Below, in pieces: positions 19,083 to 27,590 of a DNA stretch of 64,000 nucleotides. Below the pieces are notes generated by a model. The model searched no databases. It saw only the letters and a list, made by a program, of their open reading frames with translations, and was not told where the DNA came from. This DNA comes from Sphingopyxis sp. USTB-05 (GTDB lineage Bacteria; Pseudomonadota; Alphaproteobacteria; Sphingomonadales; Sphingomonadaceae). Position 1 is the first letter of the stretch, and each line of letters opens with the position of its first letter. The DNA lies in assembly GCF_023822045.1 (NCBI RefSeq), contig NZ_CP084712.1, positions 2,046,001 to 2,110,000 on the forward strand. The letters run 5' to 3'. The translations under genes were made by a program, and so were the position numbers.

Positions 19083-19095
19083 GCGAACGATTCGC
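19083..19095. promoter_or_regulatory. Fur-like palindrome upstream of PepSY operon
   Basis: GCGAACGATTCGC, 12 of 13 bases identical to the site at 12827-12839, with matching flanks (ATC before, CA after). It lies 37 bases before the PepSY start on the minus strand. It suggests that the receptor and the redox module are co-regulated by iron. Confidence 0.65.
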
Positions 19096-19152
19096 AATTA
19101 CAATAATTATTCCAGCCTTACGCTGATGCAATACGCCATCGTTCTTACGCAA

Positions 19153-20970
19153 TCAGGCCGGCGCGGCAATCCAGCGATCGACTTGCGCTTCTAGCACTGG
19201 CAACGGTACCGATCCGCGTCCGAGGATGATCTCGTGAAACACGCGCTGGTCGTATCGCGGGCCAATTGCCGTCCGCGCCTTGTCGCGCAGCGCGAGGATG
19301 CGCTGCATGCCGACCTTATATGATGTCGCCTGTCCGGGCGTGACGAAATAACGGCGAATTTCAGAGCGGATTTTTCCGATCGGCTGCGGCGAATTGGCGG
19401 TGTAATAGGCCAGCGCCTCGGCCTCGCTCCATCCCTTTGCATGAATTCCGGTGTCAACCACCAGGCGGATCGCGCGCCAAATCTCGCGTCCCAGCCGACC
19501 GAAATCGCTGTAGGGATCGGTGTAGAAGCCCATCTCCTTCGCAAGCCGCTCGACATAGAGCGCCCATCCTTCGCCATAGGCACCATAGAAATAATTCTTC
19601 CGGAACTCGGGCGTGCCGGTCATTTCCTGCGCGAGCGCGATCTGCATATGATGACCGGGGTGGCCTTCGTGATAGACGGTGCCCTCGATCTCGTAGATCG
19701 GGGTCGCGCGCGTATCGGCGAGATGGACATAGAAAATGCCCGGTCGCGACCCATCGAGCGCCGCCGGCGAATAATGCGCGGCGCCGCCCGGCTCTTCGCG
19801 AAACGCCTCAACGCGCTTGACGATCAGATCGGCCTTGGGCAGTCGCCCGAATTGCTCGGGCAGCCGCGCACGCATGCCGGCAAGATAATCCTCCGCCTTT
19901 TTGAGATAGATCGCGCGGCCTGCGTCGTCGTTCGCGACATAGAAACGATCGTCGCTGCGCAGGAAGACGAAAAAGTCCTCGAGCTTGCCGTCGAAGCCGA
20001 TTTTCGCCTTGAGCGCTTCCATCTCCGCGCGGATACGCGCGACTTCCGACAGGCCGAGCGCGTGAATTTCCTCGGCGGTCATGTCGGTCGTCGTCTGCAG
20101 CCGCAGCATCGCGTTATAATAAGCGGCGCCATCGGGCAACGCTCCCGCGCCGCGCGGGTCGGCAGAGGCCTTGGCGCGGTCGGCGATGAGCCAGGCGCGC
20201 AGCCGGCCGTAAGCGGGCTTCATCGATCCCGTCATTGCTGCGGCGACCTGTGCGACGTAGCGATCGGACGCCGCAGCGTCGGCCTTCCCTTCGGTCACGA
20301 GACCCGACGCCTTTGCCTTCGCATCGGCGAACAACGCATTGTCGGCACCGTCGTCGAATGGCGCGCCGGTGGTCAGCCGCCCGACGAGCTCGATTGACTG
20401 GTCGTAGGCGAAGCCGGGCATTCTCACCCCACTTGCCGCCGAAGCCTTGGCGCGGTCGAGATAGACATCGAGCGTCGGGCCAAGCGCGGTGACTCGGGCG
20501 ATATAGGCATCCATATCCGCGGTCGTGTCGACACGATGCTGGTTGATCATGAAATTCGGCAAGCCGGTGTGTGGGCCATTGCGGTCGAAGACATAATTAT
20601 GCCCGCGCCACTTCGTCGACGCCTCGGCCCGCTCAAGCTCCAGCAGCCACATGTCATATGACACCCGCGCGTCGTCACCGAGCGTCGCCGGGTCGAACTT
20701 CTTCTTCATTTCCGTGACATTGGCCCGGCGCCAGGCAAGCCGGGCAGCCGCAGCCGCGTCGCTCGGGTCGGTAAAACGGTCCTGCTGTTCCTTGCGGCCA
20801 AGCTGGGTGAGCTGTTCGGGGTCGAGCGCGATCTCGGCCTCGAAAGCCGCGTCGAGAAAGGCGGTAAACGCCGCGTCGCTTGTGCCGCCCTTCGCCGCCG
20901 CCCGCGCTGCCGGCGCAGCGATCAGGCTGGTCGCCAATGCCAATGAGAATTCCCGTCGTGATAGCCGCAC
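19153..20970 (-). CDS. DUF885 metallopeptidase-like lipoprotein/Tat substrate
   Basis: A 605-residue DUF885 family protein with the metal-binding motif YHEGHPGHH and a downstream Glu in GAYGEGWALYVE, a zincin-like arrangement. The N-terminus from GTG 20970 is a twin-arginine signal (SRREFSLALA…ARA), with GGGAAGGG upstream, so Tat export is likely. The frame is open to 21120, but the added residues look non-coding and contain the island's attachment repeat. The substrate is unknown; a peptidase is inferred. It is the last chromosomal gene before the island. Confidence 0.8.
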   Translation of the reverse strand: MRLSRREFSLALATSLIAAPAARAAAKGGTSDAAFTAFLDAAFEAEIALDPEQLTQLGRKEQQDRFTDPSDAAAAARLAWRRANVTEMKKKFDPATLGDDARVSYDMWLLELERAEASTKWRGHNYVFDRNGPHTGLPNFMINQHRVDTTADMDAYIARVTALGPTLDVYLDRAKASAASGVRMPGFAYDQSIELVGRLTTGAPFDDGADNALFADAKAKASGLVTEGKADAAASDRYVAQVAAAMTGSMKPAYGRLRAWLIADRAKASADPRGAGALPDGAAYYNAMLRLQTTTDMTAEEIHALGLSEVARIRAEMEALKAKIGFDGKLEDFFVFLRSDDRFYVANDDAGRAIYLKKAEDYLAGMRARLPEQFGRLPKADLIVKRVEAFREEPGGAAHYSPAALDGSRPGIFYVHLADTRATPIYEIEGTVYHEGHPGHHMQIALAQEMTGTPEFRKNYFYGAYGEGWALYVERLAKEMGFYTDPYSDFGRLGREIWRAIRLVVDTGIHAKGWSEAEALAYYTANSPQPIGKIRSEIRRYFVTPGQATSYKVGMQRILALRDKARTAIGPRYDQRVFHEIILGRGSVPLPVLEAQVDRWIAAPA

Positions 20971-21090
20971 TGGACACCCTTCCCTGCTTCGAAGCCGTCG
21001 GCGGTACCGCGATTGACGCCCGCGAGCCAAGGCAAAATTTCGGGGAGTCAGCCTAGCCCCCATCAGGGCGGGCTCGACGAAGGAAGGTGG

Positions 21091-21104
21091 TGGCGGAGAC
21101 GGAG
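21091..21104. repeat. Left attachment repeat (attL-like copy of tRNA-Ser 3' end)
   Basis: TGGCGGAGACGGAG, identical to 61015-61028, which is the 3' end of tRNA-Ser(GCT) including CCA. Same orientation at both places. It marks the left edge of the island, 121 bases upstream of the DUF885 start. Confidence 0.8.
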
Positions 21105-21161
21105 CCCGCCACATTGCCACTCGAGTCTATTGAAATACAACCCGTTTTTTTCATGAAATTT

Positions 21162-21188
21162 CTCCGATACCATGGATGATACCATGGA
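21162..21188. repeat. Left inner repeats with ATACCATGGA
   Basis: Two copies of ATACCATGGA (21167-21176, 21179-21188). The first sits in CTCCGATACCATGGA (21162-21176), which recurs in the same orientation at 60856-60870. The placement just inside both island ends suggests integrase or excisionase arm-type binding sites. Confidence 0.6.
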
Positions 21189-21217
21189 CGCGTTTGGCAC
21201 TGGGACCCTCGATTGGC

Positions 21218-21778
21218 TTACAGTGATACTTCGGCTTGAAGGTATCCCTGAACGGATTGCAGTCCTTCGATATCTCGGGTCATGACATCAAGCGGCGTGC
21301 GGCCTCGAAAGAGCTCACCTGCGTTCTCTCTTCTGATCCAGCCGTCCGCTCTCGAATGAACCGGGAGGAGGATGTTGATGGCCTTGAAAATTTCAAGAAT
21401 TGCAATGAGTCGCTGGGCGATGGCAGTAGGCACCTGCTCTATTCTCAAATCGTTGAGCGTCTCCAAATCCTCATAAGAGATCACTCCGAGCAATCCCACT
21501 TTCTCTGACGGGGATAGAGACCAAGCGCGAGCCAAACCCGCGAATATTCTCATGATGGGATTTGCAGGTGGCGTCTCATTGATGTCGATGACCGCCCGTT
21601 GATCCACCCATGCAATTGGACTGGCGAGACCGGCCGCCCCGACAACGCGCAGGACAAATCCTGCCAAGATTTCGAAATCACCTGATTGAAGGATATCACT
21701 GCCTGTTGGAATCCCAGGGTGGGCCGCCACCCATTCCTCTAGCTTTCGTCGGTACTGGTCATTGTCGTCCTCAACCAA
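21218..21778 (-). CDS. MbcA/ParS/Xre-type antitoxin-domain protein, orphan
   Basis: A 186-residue protein. The C-terminal ~60 residues carry the MbcA/ParS toxin-binding pattern (RAGELFRG-like region NAGELFRGRTPLDVM). The middle part LSPSEKVGLLGV… resembles the preceding helices. No RES toxin is adjacent; the upstream neighbours are an HUH-like protein and an unknown. I choose TTG 21778: AGGGAGA lies at proper spacing and the start overlaps the upstream stop by 8 bases. An ATG at 21946 lies deep in the upstream gene. It may be a regulator rather than an antitoxin. Confidence 0.65.
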   Translation of the reverse strand: MVEDDNDQYRRKLEEWVAAHPGIPTGSDILQSGDFEILAGFVLRVVGAAGLASPIAWVDQRAVIDINETPPANPIMRIFAGLARAWSLSPSEKVGLLGVISYEDLETLNDLRIEQVPTAIAQRLIAILEIFKAINILLPVHSRADGWIRRENAGELFRGRTPLDVMTRDIEGLQSVQGYLQAEVSL

Positions 21779-22397
21779 GACCGTTCTCCCTGCGCCAAGA
21801 TGCCCACTCAAGGTCCATAATCGTCCTGCCCTCATCGGTGCCGAGGGGCCGTGCGAACTTTCCGAAACCACTCGGAAGAAGTTCTCGTGCGGGAACCATA
21901 ACATGTACATGCGGAGAGCCTGGTCGCGCCGCCCTGGCGGGGACATGCATTACAGAGATTGCTGCAACCCTATGCTCTGATACAATACGCTGCCTGACAA
22001 ACTCCTGAGACGTTTGCCAAGCTTCGTGGAGCCGCAGTTCGGGCGGTATGACTTCGGCTTCCGGGAACCGTAATGTCACAATGACAATCACATCTCGAAG
22101 CTGGTACCCCTGCTCATCATATGCCCGAGCGAGGCGCTGGGCACTCCAGAGTTCATCGCTAGCCCCCGGCGGCAACTGAACCGAATGCATGAAGCATGTT
22201 GGATTGATCCATGCTGCTTTTGAATCCTCAGGGCGGAGGACCGGATACATTCGCTTGAACACCGCGCTCTCGGCAGTCACTTGAGCTCCTCCGTTTACTG
22301 GCTCAGCCTGGATGATCCCAAACGACAGATTTTCGGTCACGCCGATGACGGGCAGATAATCGAGACCAGGCGGCGGCACTTTCATTTTTTTTGCCAT
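21771..22397 (-). CDS. Small HUH-motif (MobA/MobL-like) protein
   Basis: A 208-residue protein with SPHVHVMVPAR, resembling the metal-binding HUH motif of MobA/MobL relaxases, and a preceding strand AAISVMHVPA. No helicase or primase part is present. It shares an overlapping TAATG junction with the upstream 172-residue gene and overlaps the downstream ParS-domain gene, so the three look like one operon. It could be a single-strand nuclease or a remnant relaxase domain. Start ATG 22397. Confidence 0.5.
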   Translation of the reverse strand: MAKKMKVPPPGLDYLPVIGVTENLSFGIIQAEPVNGGAQVTAESAVFKRMYPVLRPEDSKAAWINPTCFMHSVQLPPGASDELWSAQRLARAYDEQGYQLRDVIVIVTLRFPEAEVIPPELRLHEAWQTSQEFVRQRIVSEHRVAAISVMHVPARAARPGSPHVHVMVPARELLPSGFGKFARPLGTDEGRTIMDLEWASWRRENGLG

Positions 22398-22915
22398 TAC
22401 GTGATCCCCACATTGCGGGTGCGGCGGGCGATCATCTTGGCAGCCTCGCATAAGCCGTAGGCGCGCTGATCGAATGTGAGGAAAGGAGGATTGCAGTCGA
22501 GCCGCAGACCGCCTTCTTCAAGGGCAACGTACGGACCGCTCGCCTCTGGGAGGAGCCAATAGCCATCTGCCCGATGAACGTAGAGCAGCATGCGGTCCAA
22601 GTGGCAGAGGGCGCCGTCTATGTGGCTCACCACGCCGAAACGGACGTGGTTTAATACTTCGGGGTAAAATCCGTGATGACTTACAACGACATCACAACCC
22701 GTGGATATAGCGGCGTGCTGCATAGCATCGCGAAACATCACCGGATCGCACACAGTTGCAGCAACGATGAGCTTGCGGTCTCGGAGCCGCGCTGCTCCTG
22801 CTGGCAACCCCAACCGAACTTCTACCGCATCTCTGTCACCGAACACGTCTTGAAGGAAGATGCTCATCATCCTCCCGCTCACGCGCGAAACGCGTTCATC
22901 CATAATCTTGGTCAT
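22397..22915 (-). CDS. Hypothetical protein, first gene of HUH/ParS operon
   Basis: 172 residues, not recognised. The sequence is soluble with mixed alpha/beta character, with RLRDRKLIVAATVCDP and SHHGFYPEV as notable stretches and a C-terminal basic patch (ARRTRN). The stop overlaps the next start by one base. The conserved operon arrangement suggests a shared function, but I cannot name it. Confidence 0.5.
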   Translation of the reverse strand: MTKIMDERVSRVSGRMMSIFLQDVFGDRDAVEVRLGLPAGAARLRDRKLIVAATVCDPVMFRDAMQHAAISTGCDVVVSHHGFYPEVLNHVRFGVVSHIDGALCHLDRMLLYVHRADGYWLLPEASGPYVALEEGGLRLDCNPPFLTFDQRAYGLCEAAKMIARRTRNVGIT

Positions 22916-23289
22916 TGAGAGAATCTCCGTCTTATAGTGATCGGAGCCCCCTCATTTTTCATCTACTCGGGAGCTCACGGCATCCCGAACTTGATATTTT
23001 TACTTAACCAAATTGGGTCCCGGCAGGAGGCATTCCCAGCCAATCGACAGGCCAGGCAGACGACTGATGAACTGATGCTCAACTCAGCGCGTGCAAGTTG
23101 AGTCATCTGGTGGAAGCCAGTTTCTGATGAGCTAAGAATCTGAGAGCCCAGCCAGCGGGCGGTGCGTGCGACGAATGACATTTCCGCGCCGTCGTTTTGC
23201 GATCTAGTGGCACGTTTTCGCTCGAATTTTTTTCTCGAGACTGCCTTACAGACGGAGGCAGCTATTTCGGCGGAGCTAAAAACTCCTGC
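22916..23289. other. Intergenic stretch without recognised gene
   Basis: About 370 bases between two minus-strand operons. It has only short open frames without protein-like composition and an AT-rich patch near 22995. It could hold the promoter of the 172-residue gene; no clear motif was seen. Confidence 0.4.
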
Positions 23290-23919
23290 TCAGCCTTCAC
23301 GCATTTCAAGCTGGCTGTTCGCTTGGGCGATCAGGCCGTCGAAGAGCGGCAAAGTCTCGATGATCTTCTCGATGGCGTGCCGAAGCGGGCCGAGAGCATC
23401 TTCGGGTGCTTCAGCTTCGAAGGCCAATGCGAGTTCTTCCTGATCAAATTTGAGCGGGAGGTAGATGCGGGAAGGCTTTTCAAGGCTGAATCCGGCGTCG
23501 AGAATGGCTTTTACCGCCGGGTTGTGGTCTGAAATAAATCCGTTCCATTTACCGCCATGCCGGACACACCGCTGTTCAAAATAAAACCCCGCACCAGTGC
23601 CGCTCGGAGATGTTCCCGTGAAGTTGGATAGCCAGCTTTCGTCGTTTCCGCCTTTGATTTGATAACCCAGATAGAAGGCAAATCGTCCGCGGCCGACGGC
23701 CTCATTATCTTGTACCCAATCCTTTTTCCGAAACCAGAATTCCTCGTCTTCTTCGTTGCGATAAGACACCAGCGAAGCATTGTCGGTCGCAGAATCGAAT
23801 ACCGAAGAGAAAGCCTTAAAAAGTTCGAGCCACAAAATGTCGTCGAGATAGGCTCTCGTTTGCTCGAATTCTCCAATATTTCGCGTGATGAGCGCGTTCA
23901 GCTTGGGGTCCGATTGCAT
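23290..23919 (-). CDS. Hypothetical partner of PD-(D/E)XK protein
   Basis: A 209-residue protein of unknown function. Aromatic and acidic residues dominate (EDEEFWFRKKDWVQDN, WLSNFTGTSPSG), which resembles the accessory proteins that sit beside PF14281-type nucleases. AGGA precedes ATG 23919. It starts 9 bases after the nuclease stop, which implies co-expression. Confidence 0.5.
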   Translation of the reverse strand: MQSDPKLNALITRNIGEFEQTRAYLDDILWLELFKAFSSVFDSATDNASLVSYRNEEDEEFWFRKKDWVQDNEAVGRGRFAFYLGYQIKGGNDESWLSNFTGTSPSGTGAGFYFEQRCVRHGGKWNGFISDHNPAVKAILDAGFSLEKPSRIYLPLKFDQEELALAFEAEAPEDALGPLRHAIEKIIETLPLFDGLIAQANSQLEMREG

Positions 23920-23928
23920 AGAAATATC

Positions 23929-24657
23929 CTAAGAAGTCGTCTGGAACGTCGAGACATGGTCTGCGAACGCGAGGATTAGCCAGTCGGAGAACTCGCGCTC
24001 TGCTGCCTTTACCGGCGCTATGTGACGAGCGGAGACCGATATGTCGCGCCAGCTGGCGGGGACAACCTCACCAGGATCGGCGCCAGTCCGGGTCAAATAA
24101 ATGAGCGACCAGCCTTGTTTTCCGGGAGAGATAGCTGCGAGCCTTCCCAGAGCCGCGCGGTAACGGGCAAGTTGTTCGACACCTTCCCCGGCATCGATCT
24201 TGATCTCGATGCCCACAATTTGGGTTTTCGTTTCAATCAGAATATCGAGGCGGTCGCTCAATTCGGCCATAGGATTGGCTTCGGCTGTGATGGCGTACCC
24301 CATGTCTAGCTCGCTTTTCGACGGCAAATGGCAGTCTCGCCCGCGTTCAATGCGGCGAAAGAAGGCATTGAGGAACGCGGCGGCCCGCGATCCTGAACGT
24401 CGAGGATCCCAAAACTGGGTCAGGACGGCGCTATTAATCACCTCCAGTCGGTCCACTCGCACCATCGACCACGGATTCAGAAATACCCCCCGACTTCTGG
24501 CGTCTGCAATCGGCTGGCCGATCTCACCGAAAAATCTTGCAATCGCAGTCGAATTGATCGGCGGTTGCTGCACTAAGCAGTGGGGAAACAGTGCTCGGGC
24601 AGCGGCAAAGAATTCTGTAATCCGGGGAAGGTTCGGGTTGTCGGTCAGTGACATCAT
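23929..24657 (-). CDS. PD-(D/E)XK nuclease superfamily protein
   Basis: A 242-residue protein. The nuclease core is visible as SDRLDILIETKTQIVGIEIKID followed in the chain by GEGVEQLARYR, that is, Asp, a Glu-x-Lys strand end and a helix with Gln. This fits the PDDEXK_4 (PF14281-like) group, whose targets are unknown. The two Met codons at 24657 and 24654 lie in the 3' arm of a hairpin. Its position right after the Hsp70 gene suggests that it belongs to the chaperone array. Confidence 0.7.
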   Translation of the reverse strand: MMSLTDNPNLPRITEFFAAARALFPHCLVQQPPINSTAIARFFGEIGQPIADARSRGVFLNPWSMVRVDRLEVINSAVLTQFWDPRRSGSRAAAFLNAFFRRIERGRDCHLPSKSELDMGYAITAEANPMAELSDRLDILIETKTQIVGIEIKIDAGEGVEQLARYRAALGRLAAISPGKQGWSLIYLTRTGADPGEVVPASWRDISVSARHIAPVKAAEREFSDWLILAFADHVSTFQTTS

Positions 24658-24683
24658 CCGGCGCTACGCCGCCGCCGGATGAT
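24653..24683 (-). promoter_or_regulatory. Hairpin covering the nuclease start codon
   Basis: An 11-bp perfect stem (ATCATCCGGCG / CGCCGGATGAT) with a 9-base loop. In the transcript it encloses the ATGATG start of the nuclease gene. It lacks a T-run, so it is more likely a translation-limiting hairpin or RNA-processing site than a terminator of the Hsp70 gene. Confidence 0.5.
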
Positions 24684-24730
24684 CGGCCAAACTATAGCCT
24701 GGCGCGGGCAATTTTTTGCGTGGCCTATGA

Positions 24731-27241
24731 TCATCGGAGGAGGCCGGCCAGCATCGAGACGCCCTTCGACGAATGTTCGGTGGGCATTCGATTCCCGAAC
24801 ATCTGAGCAACTACCTCACGCAAGCTATCGACATCTCCCGCCGCAATTGCCGCATCTCCCTCTCTTGTGAGTTGGTCATGCAGATTTTTGTCAAGGGCGG
24901 AGAATCGTTCGTCGCGCAAATTCTCAAAAACTGCAGCGATGAAGGTCGGTTGTTGGAAAAGAGCTCGCTGAAAAATGGAGCGCGCCTGTTCAACCAGATC
25001 CCTGGCCTTTTTCCAATTGCCATTGCTGAGCTCTTCCCGAGCCGAATGAAGCAATGTAGAGAGGCGCTGCGCCGTTTCTGCCTCGATCTTTTCAATAAGG
25101 TCGGCCGCTCCTTCCTCAATCCGATCAATTTCTTGGAGCAGCATTGCCTTGCGGTGTTCAGGCGCGTCGCTAAGCCGGGCTAGTTCCTGCTGAACGTGAA
25201 GAGCCTCTTCTGTCGCCAATCGCCGGGCCTCGGCATCAATGGAATTATCGAGAAGTTCTTGTTGACGCGCTAGACGGCGCTCCATTCGATCAAGTTCCGA
25301 CGATGCACCCAACGCCGATCTCGCGTGAGACAGAGCTTGTTGCGCTTCACCGAGCTTTTTGGTCGCGAGTAATTCGCCCTCGTCGCCATCAAAGCGCTCA
25401 TGGTTGGCCTGCGGGACATAATAGCTCTTGTTATCCAAGTGGATCCCCAGATCAGGGATTGCGACCTCGCAGTTGATCAAGCCGTTGTCGTCCATGCTCC
25501 AGTGGATTTCGATACTCGATCCCGCGACTAAACTGTCCCCATCGTCGAGGATATCGTCGGCGCGAATGCGGAAGACGCCAATGGAAAGGTTTAGAAGCGG
25601 GTCGTCGACGCCTTCGGCGTGATTGAAAAGCTCGACATCGAAATGGGAAGGGATGCCCCCAGTCAGCGTCTCGCGAAGACGGTAAGAGGATGTATTTTTT
25701 ACGGGTAACGGGGTGCCCTTTGAAATCAAGGGAACGAGGATGTTGCGGCGCTCGGATGCCGGGCCGTCAGCAATCTTGACCGAGACTGTTTGGGTTGCGT
25801 GTATGGCCGCCGCCGTTGCTGCGGAACGCATAAACTCAATGGTCTGCGGCTCGCACGCGGGTTGACCGTCGACATCGGTGACGGTCAGTTTGAATTGATG
25901 TGCGCCGAGACTGGGAAGAGGAAGGCTGAGCGATGCTTTGCCATCGAAATTGACAATCCCGCTGTCAAAGCCCTGCGGCCCGGTGATTTGATAGCAATAG
26001 GATTTATCCTGGGTGTCGGCCGTGATCCGCAACTTTGCATTTTCGTCCGATGTTCGGGCAGTAAAGGCGAGCTTGAGTTCTAACTTGCCTTCGACCGCCA
26101 AGCTGCCGCGAGCGCTTTTCCGTTGCCCCGTCGCGCTGCCCCAGTCGCGGCTTTCGGCAAAAATTGCTGCACCTCTCGCAACTGCTGTCATAGGGTCAGT
26201 CTTATGGTCAGCGGGGACGCCAAGTTCTCGGCTAACGGTCTCACGTATGACAGGCATTTTTGAAGGGCCACCGATGAAGACTATCCGGTCAATGTCCTCG
26301 TGGTTTAGGCCATTGTCGGTTAGAATCTTACGGCACAAGGTGATGGAGTCATCAATCTGATCAGCGATCAGCGTCTCTAGCTGGGCGCGACTCACTTCGA
26401 CTTCGGTGTAGATTTCCGTACCTGCGTTGTCGGTAGCGCGGGCATCTTCCTCGCTTAAGAAGACGATCGTTTTATCGCGGCTCGATAGCTCGATTTTCGC
26501 CATTTCGACCTTCATCCGCAGAATGCCGAACATTCTCCGATACTCGGGACGAACGGCGGCGTCGGCAGGAAGATCAAATTTTTCGGCGAGCCAGGGACGG
26601 ACTATCGTGTCCAGAATGCCGCGGTCGAAGTCGCGGCCGCCGAGCATGTTGATGCCCTCATGTGCGATGACATTTACCGCACCGCCGCTGGCTTCGACAA
26701 GCGCAACGTCGAAAGTTCCGCCGCCTAAGTCGTAAACGAGAAATCGCCCGTCTCGGCGCGACGCTCCCTCCAACGCAGCCATGGCCGCGGCGACTGGCTC
26801 CTGCAGCAGGCCTACTCGAGACAATCCGGCCGCTCGGGCAGCACGAATGGTCGCCTCGGACTGCATTTGGTTGAAAGCGGCGGGGATAGTGATAATTGCG
26901 CCCGCGACGTCTACCGAACCCGATTCAGCGGTCGCCTGCCGGATAAGCTGGCGGATGATCTCGGTACTTGCTTCTTCCGGGGTGAGGATCTTGTCCGCTC
27001 CCTTAAGTTCGATCGTGCTCGAGGTTCCCATAAGCCGCTTGAAGCCCTGAGCGACGTTTTCAGGAGACAGCTCGGCCTGCGCCTGTGCCCGGGTACCGAC
27101 CGACATGTGGCCGCGACGGTCAAAGTAGAGCGTGCTGGAGAGTACGTCTTTGCCGTCTTCGGTTTTGAAAAGCCTAATGCCTCCGCTATCAATGCCGACA
27201 ATCGCCGAATTTGAAGTTCCTAGATCAATTCCGAGATACAT
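24731..27241 (-). CDS. Hsp70 family protein with Ig-like insertion and long C-terminal helical region
   Basis: 836 residues, about 200 longer than DnaK. The nucleotide-binding domain (1-~370) is intact: GIDLGTSNSA, YDLGGGTFDVAL and FIGGPSKMP. Between ~385 and 480 there is a beta-sandwich-like insertion (LELKLAFTARTSDENAKL…). The substrate-binding beta part follows (~510-620), degenerate compared with DnaK. The last ~190 residues are charged helices with coiled-coil pattern. The start at ATG 27241 overlaps the GrpE-like gene by 17 bases. With that gene and the J-like gene it forms a self-contained chaperone set, distinct from the housekeeping DnaK system. Confidence 0.8.
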   Translation of the reverse strand: MYLGIDLGTSNSAIVGIDSGGIRLFKTEDGKDVLSSTLYFDRRGHMSVGTRAQAQAELSPENVAQGFKRLMGTSSTIELKGADKILTPEEASTEIIRQLIRQATAESGSVDVAGAIITIPAAFNQMQSEATIRAARAAGLSRVGLLQEPVAAAMAALEGASRRDGRFLVYDLGGGTFDVALVEASGGAVNVIAHEGINMLGGRDFDRGILDTIVRPWLAEKFDLPADAAVRPEYRRMFGILRMKVEMAKIELSSRDKTIVFLSEEDARATDNAGTEIYTEVEVSRAQLETLIADQIDDSITLCRKILTDNGLNHEDIDRIVFIGGPSKMPVIRETVSRELGVPADHKTDPMTAVARGAAIFAESRDWGSATGQRKSARGSLAVEGKLELKLAFTARTSDENAKLRITADTQDKSYCYQITGPQGFDSGIVNFDGKASLSLPLPSLGAHQFKLTVTDVDGQPACEPQTIEFMRSAATAAAIHATQTVSVKIADGPASERRNILVPLISKGTPLPVKNTSSYRLRETLTGGIPSHFDVELFNHAEGVDDPLLNLSIGVFRIRADDILDDGDSLVAGSSIEIHWSMDDNGLINCEVAIPDLGIHLDNKSYYVPQANHERFDGDEGELLATKKLGEAQQALSHARSALGASSELDRMERRLARQQELLDNSIDAEARRLATEEALHVQQELARLSDAPEHRKAMLLQEIDRIEEGAADLIEKIEAETAQRLSTLLHSAREELSNGNWKKARDLVEQARSIFQRALFQQPTFIAAVFENLRDERFSALDKNLHDQLTREGDAAIAAGDVDSLREVVAQMFGNRMPTEHSSKGVSMLAGLLR

Positions 27242-27590
27242 TGTTCTCTGCCTTCTTTACGGCCACTCGGGCCGAATGAATAACCTGTCCTTTGCAGATA
27301 ATCGCTGGCTCGATCGCCTTGTCGACTACCAATGGTTCCGCATCGTCAAACTCGTCGTGATTGATCGCAACGGCGGGAATTTCCGGGCCAAAAATCTGGC
27401 CCTCGAAGGTCGCGAGCTCCACCTCTAAGCTGGAGAGATGCTGTGCGAGCCGTCCGGAGGAAAACCTGACCTGCGCTGCAAATCGTTCGCTCCGGTCGCC
27501 GGAAAGATTGTCGCTAATTCGTTCGCAACTGCGCAGCAATTTCCAATAATCGATGGCTAAGTTCGCCCAGTTTTCAAGCTCATTCGCCAT
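27225..27590 (-). CDS. GrpE-like small protein (putative nucleotide exchange factor)
   Basis: A 121-residue protein. An N-terminal helical part (~1-65) with heptad-like hydrophobics is followed by a short beta part, EPLVVDKAIEPAIICKG then IHSARVAVKKAE, which resembles the GrpE beta-wing (EP-x-I-x-x-G-x-V-x-x-A-x-V-x-V). It overlaps the J-like gene by 11 bases and the Hsp70 gene by 17. The exchange-factor role is inferred from this resemblance and position, not shown. Confidence 0.55.
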   Translation of the reverse strand: MANELENWANLAIDYWKLLRSCERISDNLSGDRSERFAAQVRFSSGRLAQHLSSLEVELATFEGQIFGPEIPAVAINHDEFDDAEPLVVDKAIEPAIICKGQVIHSARVAVKKAENNVSRN

